From NCBI GenBank assembly GCA_049999805.1, contig JBNGIO010006284.1, positions 153,434 to 217,433 on the forward strand: DNA of 64,000 nt, in the 5' to 3' direction. Origin of the DNA: Folioceros fuciformis. Its lineage: Eukaryota; Anthocerotophyta; Anthocerotopsida; Anthocerotales. The first letter of the stretch is position 1. Each line of letters starts with the position of its first letter. The position numbers and the translations under genes were made by a program. Shown here piece by piece: positions 33,701-42,730 of the stretch. Under the pieces are notes generated by a model. It saw nothing but the letters and a program-made list of their open reading frames with translations, was not told where the DNA came from and made no database searches.

Positions 33701-34454
33701 CTACAACAACATCGACCATAACTCCTCCTTCACCCATCTGTGCCGCTCCCCACACGTCAGCATGCACGTGCTGCCCAGCTGTCAAGTCCCTAGCCCTTGC
33801 ACAAGCTTGAAGAGCTGCTGCAAATACATGACCATCTGGCTTCACACCGGACTCGCGCATGCGGTGATACAACCGTATGGCCTGCTCAGCCTCTCCATGG
33901 TTGACATGTGAAGAAATTATGGATGACCACATGAAAGCATCTGGCTCCTCAACCCAGGTGAACACATCCATCGCTTCCTGCAACATGGCATGAGAAGCAT
34001 ACAATCGCATGATATGATTGCACAAGAACGTGTCCGAGCCGTACCCCCGCTCCACCATGAGAGCATGAACACGGCGACCCAGAACCAAGTCCCTCTGCAC
34101 CACACACTTCTTGATGACTGCGTAAAATACAGATCGAGCTATGAGACAATCCGTCTGCACCAGCACTCCCAGAGCCTCAACAGCCTCACTGATCTGCGCT
34201 TGCTGGGATAGCCGCGTCACGGTTTCAGCAGTCACTCCTTGGACACACCCTGCAAGCGTACGCTCATCCGGGGAGTCCGACGCAGGGTGCATACCCGGTC
34301 CGCACCTTGGGGTGAGACAACCACCAGCTTTGTTCCTGGAGAATGTGGCATTCCACCCATATTTCGCTCCCGGGAACGCAAGAGCTGTAGCTCCAGGAGG
34401 CCCTCTGCGTGTGTGATGTGCGACGCGGCAGGCAGCAATCACTCGCACAAGCAT
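30732..34454 (-). CDS. Longest PLS-class PPR protein of the cluster, no DYW (PPR gene 3)
   Basis: Single exon, 1240 residues from ATG 34454 (MLVRVIAACRVAHHTRRG). The motif ACRVAxxxRRG followed by ATAL is shared with the N-termini of PPR genes 4 and 7, supporting these starts and suggesting a common targeting peptide. Eight internal L modules are present, each with a two-residue insertion (GTLALEKG type) relative to common PLS L motifs. The last triplet before L2 (ADVAALHLGRQLHAHIEEHG; SGSMVDAQQVFDAMPER) is the one conserved across the subfamily. After the PG box (KQPGRSWWTD) the protein continues through VVGDTRHPEIEHIYARLKQL, the start of a DYW domain, then diverges and stops with no HxE or zinc ligands. 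It is divergent from PPR gene 4. Confidence 0.93.
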   Translation of the reverse strand: MLVRVIAACRVAHHTRRGPPGATALAFPGAKYGWNATFSRNKAGGCLTPRCGPGMHPASDSPDERTLAGCVQGVTAETVTRLSQQAQISEAVEALGVLVQTDCLIARSVFYAVIKKCVVQRDLVLGRRVHALMVERGYGSDTFLCNHIMRLYASHAMLQEAMDVFTWVEEPDAFMWSSIISSHVNHGEAEQAIRLYHRMRESGVKPDGHVFAAALQACARARDLTAGQHVHADVWGAAQMGEGGVMVDVVVGCNLVNMYAKCGSLEDAKSVFDGLGRKNVSTWNAMIGGYSQQSMAKEALCLYGAMQEEGAVSPDTVTFLCLLQACASVGVPGLEKGKQLHAQIIQRSHEADVCVANSLVNMYAKCGRLEEAQTVFDGLCNKDVVTWTALIAGYAQQGRGQEALSLYRAMQEGCIVEPDAVTLVSLLQACASLGPVALENGKQLHARIGELRFKVDAIVGCSLVNMYAKCGSPEDAQRVFDCLGQKNVVTWNALIAGYIHRGSSSEALRIYRAMEEEGIVAPDSVTFSCLLQVCASMGPPALERGRQLHAQIREQLQSNTFVANSLVNMYVKCGSLEDAERLFRVLGQKDVVTWTALIAGYSQQGMAHEALGLYSAMQEQGGAMPDSLTFVFLLQACASIGPLAWEKGRQLHEQIREQGLDVGEILGFSLVNMYAKCGCLEDAQIVFGGLGQKSVVTWTALIAGYSRQGMGQEALHLYNSMQQEGMAVPDSVTFVCLLQACASVGTLALEKGRQLHSQIRERGLEPDVFVASSLVNMYAKCGSLENAQEVFDGLGQKNVVTWNAMIAGYSQQGMGQEALHLYLAMKKEGITAPDSVTFVSLLQACANVGNPAWEKGKQLHAEIREQGLQSDVVVASSLVDMYAKCGSLEYAQGVFDGLHEKNVVSWTAIINGYSQQGMALEALRLYGAMQDEGIVAPNSVTFVCLLQACADVAALHLGRQLHAHIEEHGLQFDVLVASSLINMYGKSGSMVDAQQVFDAMPERDDVAWNALIAGYARQGDTAGVLDLFHKMSEDGIQPADITFLSVLTACSHAGLVTRGQEYFKAMSRYFGITPTVEHYTCMVDLLGRAGRIHEALSLIRTMPVLPNTAVWRTLLGACQKWDDVEVACHAFDETVKLDEKDAAAYVLMSNICTNAFMWEQAEEMQARRIGIRAWKQPGRSWWTDNAGLVHSFVVGDTRHPEIEHIYARLKQLVSEMTREAPEPSSPALDCDLKAREWACW

Positions 34455-34743
34455 CCCAATAACCTGCGGACTCAAGCTTTAACACAAAACCACACTCAGT
34501 CACGGCATCGGAGCCAGTGCCACAGACGCTTGAGTCCATATCCGCATGCACCAGCACAGATGCGCTGCATACAGTAGTCCTTCTCATACACCAGGCCACG
34601 GACTTTCACGGAGTCCTGGGCTAGAACGTGAAGAAGAGCTTGCAACCATATCCAAAATCAATCTGACCACCATGGGAAGGAATGGTAGGATCCAAAAACA
34701 AATTCAAAGCGTTGGATGGAGATGTCAACGGATAGTGTAATCA

Positions 34744-34816
34744 TTCCGTTGCCGGGACTCGAACCCGGGTCGCTCGGGTGAGAGCCGAGTATCCTAACCG
34801 TCTAGACTACAACGGA
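34744..34816 (-). tRNA. tRNA-Glu (CTC)
   Basis: On the minus strand: acceptor TCCGTTG with CAACGGA, D arm TAGTCTAGACGGTTAGGA, anticodon stem CTCGG/CCGAG around CTC (complement at 34780-34782), and T arm CCCGGGTTCGAGTCCCGG. All stems pair. This is a standard nuclear glutamate tRNA without an intron. Confidence 0.95.
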
Positions 34817-35070
34817 TGTACATGCGATAGGGAGAGATTTTGTTATATATATGTTTAAATATTTTGTAGGCACAGGGTTCTCAAACTCCCAAAACTTTTC
34901 TACATAGTCGAATGAACCACAACTGTGTTGAACAACTATTGTTGGGTGGGGATCCTCTCGAGGTGCATCCTAAAACATTGTCTCTAGACCTCATATTGGT
35001 ACTCCATTTAAGAACTGGAGTAGAGGGAGAGACTCTCCACTCGAGTGTTGGGCCATCGATAATCCACCAG

Positions 35071-35146
35071 GGTCAGACAACTTCCAGAGGCTAGGAATTA
35101 TAGAAGAAGGTCAGACAACTTCCAGAGGCTAGGAATTATAGAAGAA
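35071..35146. repeat. 38-base tandem duplication
   Basis: Two identical copies, 35071-35108 and 35109-35146, beginning GGTCAGACAACTTCC and ending TTATAGAAGAA. Perfect identity suggests a recent event. It lies beside the LINE relic. Confidence 0.9.
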
Positions 35147-35234
35147 CATGAGATAGTGATGTACTAGATCCCTTCCATTGAAGAAGGACCTTGGTCTTCT
35201 TGAAATCAAATACGAGATTGTGGCCACCCGGATT

Positions 35235-35440
35235 CCTTCAACTGAAAGAAGAACATGACCTTGGTCTTCTTAAGGTTAGCTTCCACATCACTAGTTTCAC
35301 AGAAACGCCACAATACACCCAAATTGCTTTTGGAGACGTTTAGAAGAACGAGATAAGAGGGCAATGTCATTTGCATACAGCAAATGAAATGTTTATGAAA
35401 AAAAAGAAAAAGAAAGGGAAGCAGATCCCTAAACTTTAGC
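35235..35440 (-). mobile_element. LINE-type reverse transcriptase relic
   Basis: Minus-strand pieces, in two frames, match the palm of plant non-LTR retrotransposon reverse transcriptase. DLLPFLFLFF followed by IN resembles the PLSPFLFSLFIN region. CTGTATGCAAATGACATTGC reads LYANDIA, the YADD active-site box with D changed to N. ETSDVEANLKKTKVMFF resembles the region after it, where VNLSKTKVMVF is usual. The reading frame shifts between the second and third pieces, and nothing upstream or downstream of the palm is recognisable, so this is a short dead fragment. Confidence 0.7.
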
Positions 35441-36168
35441 TCATCAATGTGGCCTGTAGCCAAATCAGTGTATCAAAGCTTTGGAACCGAAATCCTGGAA
35501 CTTTGGCTCGGAGCACACCAATGTATGGACTGTTGCTGGAGCAGCTGCCAAGTCCTGGTATGTAGGCACTTAGGCAACAGGCCACGGACGCAGTTGGACG
35601 TCCTGGACTTCAATCAATGCACTGAAGAACTTGTAGCCACATTGAAAATAGCATGAGTTCCATGGACAGAACAGGAATGAAGACTTGAAGCATTCTACTT
35701 GGTGGCCTGGACACAGGCACGATGCGGGCAACGAAATTCGAACCCAAATTGTTTTATTGAGAACTGGGTATCTAACCATGTAACCTGCACCAGATCTGCC
35801 CCCTGGGTTGCCATCTGGCTTGACAACCTGGTCTCCAGATTCGCATGCTGCGTGTCTGACTTTGCAGCTCTCCAGACAACCATGTTTACAATCTTGGAAC
35901 TTTGGAAATTGGAATGCTTATCGCTGGGAGCATGCAGGCTTGAGGATGTTGAGTTTTGTCGTTTTTTTGTCTTTTGGCAACTTGCCGGGACAGCAGCAGC
36001 GCGCAGCAGCAAGCAATCCATCCAGCAGGAGCAAATTCCCTGTGGTTAGGTTGTTTTTGTCTACTTGTCCAAGCATCATGTGTGCTGGACGATCTCTTCC
36101 GAGTAGCAACGGAAGTGCAAGGGTGTGTACAGGAGACACAGGTTCAGGTTCACCGTGTGCTTCCAAAA

Positions 36169-39100
36169 ATGATGGTTGCTTGCCGCGTTGCACTCAACTC
36201 ACGGAAAGGGCGAGGGCCTCTTGCGGGGACAGCTCTCGTGACCCCGACAAGCCGAGAATGGTGGGATGACGGGTACAGTAAGGAAAGCTTTGCAGGGCTA
36301 ACGTCAACCCGCGAATCGGGTGACGCTGTGTGCACGTTATGTGAGCAAGGGCAGGTCGATGAGGCTGTCGAGGCTCTGGGAGTACTAGTGCAGACAGACT
36401 GTGGAATCTGTCACTCTCTCTTTTACACAGTGATCAGAAGCTGCATGCTTCGGAAAGATCTGGTTCTGGGTCGCCGTGTTCATGCTCTCATAGTGGAGCA
36501 GGGGTATGAGTCTGACACGTTCCTGTGCAACCAGGTGCTGCGAATGTATGCTTCCCTAGCCAGGTTGCAAGAAGCTGTGGATGTGTTTTCTCTGGTCGTC
36601 AAGCCAGATGCCTTCATGTGGTCTTCCATGATGTCTGCACATGTCAACCATGGACAGGCCAAGGATGCCGTAGAGCTGTACCATCATATGCGTAGGTCTA
36701 GTGTGAAGCCAGATGGGCATGTTTTTGTGGCAGCCCTTCAGGCTTGTGCTAGAGCACGGGACTTGAGAGCTGGGCAGCAGGTGCATGCTGATGTGTTGGC
36801 TAGTGGCGGTGAGCCTCACTTGTGTGTCAGCAATGCCTTGGTGGACATGTATGCAAAGTGTGGCAGTTTGGGAGACGCTCAGAAAGTGTTCGACGGGCTC
36901 GGTCAGAAAGATGTGGTGACATGGAATGCCTTGGTAGCAGGGTACTCCCAGCAGAGCATGCTGCAGGAAGGACTTCGTCTCTACAGGGCCATGGAAGAGG
37001 AAGGCATGGTGGCCCCAAATTCCGTGACGTACGTATGCCTCCTGCGGGCATGTGCAAGTTTGGACACCCAAGCGTTGGAGACAGGGAAGCAGCTTCATGC
37101 ACAGATCCGAGAACGGGGCCTTCAAGATAATGAGTTTGTGGCCAGCAGTTTGGTACAGATGTATGCAAGATGTGGCAGCCTGGAGGAGGCTCAGCGAGTT
37201 TTTGGTGAATCCGGTAAGAAGGATGTTGTCACCTGGACAGCTCTGATTGCAGGGTACTCCCGGCAGGGAATGGGTGAGGAAGCCCTTCATCTATACAGTT
37301 CCATGGAAGAAGACGGTATTGCTGTACCCAACACTGTGACATTTGTGTCTCTCCTGCAGGCATGCGCGAGCGTGGGTACCTCAGCTTTGGTTCAGGGGAA
37401 AGAGCTCCACGCACAGATTGGCCAAAGAGGACTCGAAGCTGATGCCTTTGTAGGCAGCAGTCTGGTGAACATGTATGCAAAATGCGGCAGCTTGGAAGAT
37501 GCGCGAGCCTTATTTGACGGGCTTCCACAGAAAGATGTGGCTACATGGAATGCCATGATCGCCGGATACTCCCAGGAGGGCATGGGCAAGGGCGAGGAAT
37601 CCCTTCGACTCTACCGCACTATGCAAGACGACGATATTGTTGCCCCCAATTCTGTAACTTTCGTGTGCGTCCTGCAGGCATGTGCAAGTCTCGGCTCCCC
37701 GGCATTGGAGGAGGGCAAGCAGCTGCATGCACAAATCGCACAACGAGGACTTGAAGAAACAGACTTGGTTGTAGCCAACAGTCTGGTTAACATGTATGCA
37801 AAGTGTGGCAGCTTGGAAGATGCTCAAAGAGTATTCGATGGACTTGGTCAGAAAGATGTTATAACGTGGGCCTGTTTATTAGCAGGATACTCCCAGCATC
37901 GCATGGCTCAGGAAGCACTTCATCTGTACAAAAGCATGCAGGATGACGGCATTGCTGTACCCGATTCTGCAGCATTTTCGTCACTGCTGCAGTCATGTGC
38001 AAGTGTAGGCATCCCGGCCTTCGAGGTTGGTAAGCAACTTCATGCGCACATAGGGGAACGAGGCCTCCAGGACGATGCGGGTTTAGGTTGCGGTCTGGTG
38101 AACATGTATGTCAAGTGTGGCAGTTTAGAATTAGCACAAAGGGTGTTCGACAACATGAGCGAAAAGAATGTTATGCTGTGGACTGCTCTGATATCAGGTT
38201 ACGCACAGCAGGGCAGAGGGCAGGAGGCGCTTCGTCTTCACCACGCTATGAAAGAAGAAGGATTGTCCACCCCCGACGGTTTCACGTACGCCTGCCTGCT
38301 GCAGGCATGCGCCAGTGTGGGAACCCCGGCTCTGGAGGCAGGCCAGCAGCTGCATGAAGAAATTGAGGACGACGGGTTTCAAGGTGACGCGTTTGTAGCC
38401 AGCAGTTTAATTAACATGTATGCAAAGTGTGGCAGCATGGAGGACGCGCGGTGTGTGTTTGACAGACTTGAAGACAAGAATGTTGTGATATGGAATGCCA
38501 TGGTAGCAGGCTACTCCAAGCAAGGAATGGGCCAGGAAGCGCTTGATCTTCACGGTGCTATGCAGGCGGAAGGCATACCTGACTCTGTCACGTTCGTATT
38601 CCTTCTACAGGCATGTGCAAGTGTAGGCAGCACCGGTTTGCATAGAGGGAAGGAGCTTCATGCGCAAGTTCGAATAGCAGAACTTCAAGATGATGCCTTC
38701 GTGGCCAGTAGCTTGATAAACATGTACTCGAAGTGCGGCAGCCTGGAGGATGCTGAGGACGTCTTCGACAGAGTTGCCGACAAAACTGTAGCGACTTGGA
38801 GTGCCATGATCGCGGCATACTCCCAGCAGAGCAGAAGCCAGGAAGCACTCCGCCTTTACAAAACCATGCAGGCAGGCGGCGGTACGGTCACCCCAGATTC
38901 CGCCACATTCTTGTGCCTCCTCCAAGCCTGCGCAAACACTGCAGATCTGCATCTGGGAAGGGAGCTACACGCGCAAATCTCACAGCAAGGGCTTCAACAC
39001 GACGTCCTCCTAGCCTCCAGCCTCATCAACATGTACGGCAAGTCCGGCAACATGATTGCCGCACAGCAAGTGTTTGACGCCATGGAAGAAAGATCCGACG

Positions 39101-39699
39101 CCGCCTGGAACGCGCTCATCGCCGGCTACACTCGACAAGGATCCAGCTCCGAGGTCTTCACCTCGTTCCAACGAATGCTGGACGACGGGATCCAGCCAGC
39201 CGGCGTCACCTTCCTCCACATCCTCACGGCATGTAGCCACTCCGGGCTAGTGCAGCAGGGGAAAGAATACTTCAACGCCATGACGAGCCTTCACAACCTC
39301 ACTCCCGGAGTGGAACATTACACATGCATGGCGGACCTCCTCGGCCGCGCCGGCCACCTCCACGACGCCTTCACTCTGATAAGCACCATGCCCGTCCCTC
39401 CGTCCCCCGCGTCCTGGCGCGCCCTCCTCTCCGCCTGCCAGAAATGGCGCAACGTGGACATGGCGCGCCGCGCCTTCGACGCCGCCGTGCAGCTGGACGA
39501 GAAAGACGCCGCTCCCTACGCCCTCATGGCCAACATCTACCGGTCCGCGCACATGTGGGAGCAAGGGCAGGAGATCCAGGCCCGGCGAGTGAGCGCCCGG
39601 GCGTGGAAGCAGCCGGGGCAGAGCTGGTGGACGGACATGACCGGAGAAGTGCACACTTTCTCAGTCAGCGGGTGTAAGGCTGAAGGCCAAGTCGGGTGA
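36169..39699 (+). CDS. PLS-class PPR protein, E region, no DYW (PPR gene 4)
   Basis: Single exon, 1176 residues. The start at ATG 36169 (MMVACRVALNSRKGRG) is chosen because it matches the N-termini of PPR genes 3 and 7; the frame upstream is open but has no ATG. The opening DEAVEALGVLVQTDCG and eight internal L modules follow the subfamily plan, including SVTYVCLLRACASLDTQ and GFTYACLLQACASVGTPALE. L2, S2 and E1/E2 end with ACQKWRNVDMARRAFDAA. The PG box is KQPGQSWWTD, and the protein stops at SGCKAEGQVG, just 17 bases before a scaffold gap, so the end should be checked. GC content rises sharply in the last 700 bases: one hand-counted line (39421-39480) is 70 percent GC against 53 percent at 36841-36900. 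Confidence 0.92.
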   Translation: MMVACRVALNSRKGRGPLAGTALVTPTSREWWDDGYSKESFAGLTSTRESGDAVCTLCEQGQVDEAVEALGVLVQTDCGICHSLFYTVIRSCMLRKDLVLGRRVHALIVEQGYESDTFLCNQVLRMYASLARLQEAVDVFSLVVKPDAFMWSSMMSAHVNHGQAKDAVELYHHMRRSSVKPDGHVFVAALQACARARDLRAGQQVHADVLASGGEPHLCVSNALVDMYAKCGSLGDAQKVFDGLGQKDVVTWNALVAGYSQQSMLQEGLRLYRAMEEEGMVAPNSVTYVCLLRACASLDTQALETGKQLHAQIRERGLQDNEFVASSLVQMYARCGSLEEAQRVFGESGKKDVVTWTALIAGYSRQGMGEEALHLYSSMEEDGIAVPNTVTFVSLLQACASVGTSALVQGKELHAQIGQRGLEADAFVGSSLVNMYAKCGSLEDARALFDGLPQKDVATWNAMIAGYSQEGMGKGEESLRLYRTMQDDDIVAPNSVTFVCVLQACASLGSPALEEGKQLHAQIAQRGLEETDLVVANSLVNMYAKCGSLEDAQRVFDGLGQKDVITWACLLAGYSQHRMAQEALHLYKSMQDDGIAVPDSAAFSSLLQSCASVGIPAFEVGKQLHAHIGERGLQDDAGLGCGLVNMYVKCGSLELAQRVFDNMSEKNVMLWTALISGYAQQGRGQEALRLHHAMKEEGLSTPDGFTYACLLQACASVGTPALEAGQQLHEEIEDDGFQGDAFVASSLINMYAKCGSMEDARCVFDRLEDKNVVIWNAMVAGYSKQGMGQEALDLHGAMQAEGIPDSVTFVFLLQACASVGSTGLHRGKELHAQVRIAELQDDAFVASSLINMYSKCGSLEDAEDVFDRVADKTVATWSAMIAAYSQQSRSQEALRLYKTMQAGGGTVTPDSATFLCLLQACANTADLHLGRELHAQISQQGLQHDVLLASSLINMYGKSGNMIAAQQVFDAMEERSDAAWNALIAGYTRQGSSSEVFTSFQRMLDDGIQPAGVTFLHILTACSHSGLVQQGKEYFNAMTSLHNLTPGVEHYTCMADLLGRAGHLHDAFTLISTMPVPPSPASWRALLSACQKWRNVDMARRAFDAAVQLDEKDAAPYALMANIYRSAHMWEQGQEIQARRVSARAWKQPGQSWWTDMTGEVHTFSVSGCKAEGQVG

Positions 39700-39716
39700 G
39701 CAAACCCTTCCGTCAG

Positions 39717-39816
39717 NNNNNNNNNNNNNNNNNNNNNNNNNNNNNNNNNNNNNNNNNNNNNNNNNNNNNNNNNNNNNNNNNNNNNNNNNNNNNNNNNNNN
39801 NNNNNNNNNNNNNNNN
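39717..39816. other. Scaffold gap (100 N)
   Basis: Exactly 100 N, directly after the stop codon of PPR gene 4. Unlike the other two gaps its flanks (CCGTCAG and GCTGCTGCC) share no obvious direct overlap, so sequence may really be missing here. Confidence 0.9.
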
Positions 39817-41751
39817 GCTGCTGCCATCGCCCTCTCGCAATGTGCCAACTGGTTACACAGCACGCTGGCTCCTTCTTTTGCACTGCAGTTCCAGTCCCTC
39901 GCCAACCCTCCGCTTTCGGCATCGTGGCTACGAGTCGGCAACTCCCGACATCGGAGTCCTGTTTCGGAAAAGACACATCGCTCGCTGCACTGGAAATCTC
40001 TTGCTGCAGTTCCTTCACGCTCGGGTCCGCGCTTCCCGCGCCACCCTTGTCCCCATCCCCCAAGCAGAATCTACACGTCGCTCAGAACCCCCGTGCTATC
40101 CGTCCGCGTCAAAAAGTGGCTTTGGTTACCCACGCAGCCATTTTTTTAAATAATAATATTTATTATATATTCAAGATATTTATTTTATAAATGATTTTCA
40201 ATTGTAGGTAGACTTTTGACCTTTAATAGTTATGAGAATGATATTCAAAGGGGCTAGTAATTTTGGGAATGATATTCAAGAGAGTTAATAATTTTTGGAA
40301 TCATATATTCCAGAATTTCGCTCTTCGTGTTGTTCTATTGTCTTGGGTTAGATGGGATTTTTCATTTCTTTTTTAATAATATATATTACTTTTTATTTTA
40401 CTTTCTAAAAAATGATAGATTTTATTATATAATTTTAATTTTCTGATTCTAAATCCTAATTAATTCCTAAATCTTAAATCTTCAGCGGTGCATAGTGCCC
40501 TAACAATTATTGGTGGTACTTAGCCTCTTGGTTGGTAAGTGCACGTAGTTAAAGTTAGTGGCGCATATTGTGAGAAAAGGGCAGCCCACCACTTATATAA
40601 GAGAGGATTCATGTTTCGATCTCTCTTATAAGGAGGGACTACACAAAGAAATGAACCACCACATTTTGCAGTCTTTTCATGGCAAGTTCTCATACTCAAC
40701 AAAGCGTAGGAATCTCGTTGCCGTCTATGTACCATCATAGCGCCTGGCTATGGCTGGAGTTGCAATGGTCGAAGTGCTTGGCGGAGGGCTCATATTCTTC
40801 CATGGGCACCTCTATAAGTTGCTTCCCTTGTGAATGGCTGTTGTATTGCCCTAGTCTAGGTGTGTGGCAATACCTGTGTGACTGTTGACTTGAGGGTAGA
40901 CTCTAGGGAAAGACTTCCTTGAAGTTCTCACTAGCAGGCACAAGCACGTAGCAACCAGCCTAAGGAAAAAAAATTTGGCCGTTTTTTGGATTGTAAGTGT
41001 TTTGTGATGAATAGTGAATCAACTTTCGTAAGCCTGCGTGGACATCTTGGCAGAAGAGGGAGCTGCGAGTGCCCCTTCTGTTGCCGATTGCAAAGTTTTT
41101 TGATGTTTGGTTGGAAGTATTGAACGTAGGGAAACGTAAAGTTGGATCGTGTGGAAGGTCTTGTGAAGAAACTTGTGGGGAAAGGTGTTGGGTGTAGATA
41201 GTTAGAAGTCGATAGGGGGAGGACCCCACTCTAACCCTAAACCCTAATTAATTAATTAACAATTATCTAACCTTAAATATATAATTTAAAATTAGGGTTT
41301 AAATAAGTTTGATATTAATTATAAATACGACGGCTTGGTGGTGAGTAGATTTGGGGAGGGTGGCCGAGAGCCAAGGGCTGGTCGTTAGCAGTGCTTGGGC
41401 CAGATAAAGCTGGCTAAGTGTCCGGAGGGCCGGACCCAGACGGCTCATGTAGCGCGTCAGCAGGATGTAATTGACGGGCCCACCGGTGGGGAGCGGGGAC
41501 CCGGGTTAGGCCCCGGTTAAGGCTTTATATTGCAGGGGTCAGGAGGGTCAGTCTAGGCATCTTCTTCTTCTGCCTGCGTTTCTCCGGCTCCTTATCACCC
41601 AGCAACTGCGGGCATTATCTCCTCCTGCTCCCTGCAGCTCTGCGGGCGGGTGTGTGGGAGCGGGGCGAGCAGCAGCGGCGGCGGTCTGGAGCCTGAGCTT
41701 GTGGTTCTCGCTCCCTGCAAAATTTGATTGCATTTGTCTCAATCCGACAGC
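39817..41751. other. AT-rich intergenic and upstream region of the DRM1-like gene
   Basis: From about 40140 to 40480 the sequence is strongly AT-rich and low in complexity. A 9-base perfect inverted repeat (ATAAGAGAG, 40597-40605, with CTCTCTTAT, 40621-40629) encloses a 15-base loop containing TTCGAT. Telo-box-like CCCTAAACCCTA lies at about 41232-41246. A TATA-like TTTATAT at about 41523-41530 is about 220 bases before the DRM1 start and could be its core promoter. No gene recognised. Confidence 0.4.
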
Positions 41752-42730
41752 ATGGGGCTTCTGGACAAGCTCTGGGACGATATTGTGGCCGGGCCTCAGC
41801 CGGAGAAAGGCCTCGGCAGGCTGCGCAAGGAAAACTCGCTGCGGCAGGGAGTCTTGGACGGCGCAGGTCTCGTTCTTGTTTTGTTGGAGTCCGTAGAGGT
41901 GCTGTTGCGAGCTTTGGTGTGGTGTGGAGACGGCGTGGCGGTGCTCCGGTAGCTGGATGAGTCTTGTGAGTGTGTTTCGTTCAGAGAGATGGTTGCATGC
42001 ATGCTGACGGACGGCCGGACGGATGGACGATGGTGTGAGTGCAGAATTGGATGAGAGTGCTGCCAGAATGATGTGTCGGAGGCGTAGTGGAGATTTCCAG
42101 TACCAGCAGGACGAGGCCCGGCGTGTGACGCAGAGCATTTCCATTGCTAAGCCTCCCATGCTCCAGACCGTCGTCCAGGAGGACGCTCCCGGATCCCTTC
42201 CTTCTACTCCGGTGGCGCAGAGTCCGCTCTCGTCTTGGCCGTCACCAAGTAAGCGTTGTTGTGTTAGGACGGGTTTTGGAAGTGGTTTGTTGTGATGGAG
42301 GATGGGGAGGGAGAGTTTACGAGTGGTGCTATCGTCGGTGAGCAGGTCCGAGGGAGAGAGACAATATTTGGCGGAGTGTATTCAATTCCGGGAGCAACAG
42401 GGCTGTGGATCGGGTCGGATCTTCCAAGTTCGACAAACAGTCTCCGAACTCTCCCACCGTGTATGACTGGTACGGCTTCCTGTGTGCCGTCTGCGTGTTC
42501 TTCGCTGGTTTGGTGTGGATAGGTGATGTTTAGCTCACGGGGGGTACGAGCTTGTTCTAGGGAGTTCGTGGATTCAGTTGTGTGAGATTGTCGGGTAGCA
42601 GCTTCTGATGCCTGCATTCGAAAGCTGTTAGTACTTGTATCCAAAACAAACTACCACCTTGCTAAACCTGTAGGTGCAACCCGTGCTGAATTTGCATCGC
42701 AGGGTAGTGATCAGTGCCCTGGACAAGTAA
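41752..42730 (+). CDS. DRM1: Dormancy/auxin-associated protein (DRM1/ARP1 family)
   Basis: Four exons, 41752-41866, 42045-42248, 42346-42469 and 42703-42730, splice in frame to 156 residues with GT-AG introns. The N-terminus MGLLDKLWDDIVAGPQPEKG is the family signature. Exon 2 gives RRVTQSISIAKPP, equivalent to the VTRSIMIIKPP box, then a Ser/Pro-rich stretch. Exon 3 gives DNIWRSVFNSGSN and SPNSPTVYDW, and the tiny last exon completes VVISALDK. These are small, largely disordered plant proteins whose transcripts rise in dormancy and stress and fall with auxin or growth; the biochemical role is unknown. Exon 3's start at 42346 is fixed by frame; a nearer AG at 42400 would break the conserved C-terminal motif. 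It sits alone inside the PPR cluster. Confidence 0.9.

Larger units (their letters stand above)
34455..36168. other. Divergent spacer between PPR genes 3 and 4
   Basis: 1.7 kb that holds tRNA-Glu, a 38-base tandem duplication and a LINE relic, listed separately. The rest must include the upstream regions of both PPR genes. No promoter element is certain. Confidence 0.45.

Noticed and set aside
36556-37290. Minus-strand open frame of 244 codons within PPR gene 4
   Set aside because: Shadow of a repetitive PPR gene; similar antisense frames appear in every PPR gene here because the modules are conserved in DNA.
39696-40190. Open frame running through the N gap
   Set aside because: It is open only because N codons are not stops; neither side shows a protein motif.
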